Shown piece by piece: positions 63,613-64,000 of a stretch of 64,000 bases of DNA. Numbering within the stretch: position 1 is the stretch's first letter; each line of letters begins with the position of its first letter. The DNA comes from Hyphomicrobium nitrativorans NL23 (GTDB lineage: Bacteria > Pseudomonadota > Alphaproteobacteria > Rhizobiales > Hyphomicrobiaceae). The translations under genes were made by a program, and so were the position numbers. The stretch lies in the NCBI RefSeq assembly GCF_000503895.1, contig NC_022997.1, positions 558,001-622,000 on the forward strand, in the 5' to 3' direction. The notes beneath the pieces were generated by a model that was given only the letters and a program-made list of their open reading frames with translations, ran no database searches and was not told the origin of the DNA.

Positions 63613-64000
63613 ATGATCCAACCTGACATCCACCAGTTTCCATGCCTGAAGGATAATTTCGGCGTTCTCGTCCATGACGAGGAGAGCGGCGTGACGCTCG
63701 CGATCGATGCGCCCGATGCGGACGCCGTCGAGCGCGCGCTCGATCGGAAGGGCTGGCGGCTGACGCATATCCTGGTGACGCATCATCACGCCGATCACAC
63801 GGCGGGCATCCCGGCGCTTAAAGCGTCGAGCGGGTGCACGGTGATCGGTCCCCGCGCGGAGGCGCAGCGCATTCCGGAGCTCGACCAGGAGGTCGGCGAG
63901 CCCGATACGCTGGCCTTCGGAGGGCTTCGCGCGGCGGTGATCGACACGCCGGGGCACACGATCGGCCACGTTTCTTATTGGTTCCCGGAAGCGAAGGTCG
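63613..64000 (+). CDS. gloB: Hydroxyacylglutathione hydrolase (glyoxalase II), 3' end outside window
   Basis: About 129 codons before the right edge. It begins MIQPDIHQFPCLKDNFGVL and contains the metallo-beta-lactamase motif THHHADHTAG and the next metal His in DTPGHTIGHVSY. Glyoxalase II hydrolyses S-lactoylglutathione. The substrate-binding C-terminal domain is not in the window. Confidence 0.88.
   Translation, partial: MIQPDIHQFPCLKDNFGVLVHDEESGVTLAIDAPDADAVERALDRKGWRLTHILVTHHHADHTAGIPALKASSGCTVIGPRAEAQRIPELDQEVGEPDTLAFGGLRAAVIDTPGHTIGHVSYWFPEAKV

Overview
The window is a contiguous, GC-rich, gene-dense chromosomal segment of an alphaproteobacterium, most likely of the order Hyphomicrobiales and plausibly Hyphomicrobium or a close relative. 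The evidence is gene order and family content: rpmH-rnpA-yidC-engB-argB-HAD phosphatase, der-bamB-YfgM-panB, hisC-tyrA, metX-metW behind a SAM-II type riboswitch, a CpdR-like regulator, an IS1595-type insertion and a B12-dependent ribonucleotide reductase. The assignment is inferred from synteny only; no rRNA was seen.

Layout. 1-3.3 kb: three small membrane proteins translationally coupled to an APC-family permease, then two unknown genes. 3.3-8.7 kb: a minus-strand heme acquisition and oxygen-independent heme degradation cluster (TonB receptor, small secreted protein, ChuY-like reductase, HutX, radical-SAM HutW). 9.1-15.6 kb: a glycan-modification operon with mostly overlapping start and stop codons (glycosyltransferase, sugar aminotransferase, CmcI-like methyltransferase, GNAT, WbqC, PhyH-like oxygenase, three-domain methyltransferase). 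It ends in an epimerase gene cut off after ten codons, about 0.2 kb from a tRNA-Arg(ACG). 16-19.3 kb: a histidine kinase and a lipoamide-dehydrogenase-like flavoprotein that lacks both redox cysteines. 19.6-28.7 kb: the rpmH-yidC-argB region, with an unusual ClpN-domain membrane protein and a small Csp-like cysteine-rich protein. 28.8-33.7 kb: der, bamB, YfgM-like, panB. 33.9-38.3 kb: a frameshifted L,D-transpeptidase, NnrU, a tandem palindromic repeat and moaA. 38.5-45.2 kb: an OFA-type transporter, a degenerate subtilase-like protein, a MobA-MobB fusion whose linker is encoded by a palindromic repeat, an orphan TRAP binding protein, a CpdR-like regulator and hpt. 45.5-48.9 kb: ftsE, ftsX, YdcF and plsC. 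48.9-50.7 kb: an IS1595-type element carrying two extra genes. 50.8-64 kb: nrdJ, crcB, ChaC-like, tyrA, hisC, an outer-membrane barrel, small secreted proteins, metX-metW, two methyltransferases and the start of gloB.

Most of the window is housekeeping. The observations that most deserve a second look are the palindromic repeat that joins MobA to MobB, the cysteine-free flavoprotein, the ClpN membrane protein, the IS1595 element with passenger genes that also supplies the stop codon of plsC, the pseudo-subtilase, and the coupled small-protein and permease operon. No CRISPR array, prophage or obvious defence system was seen.
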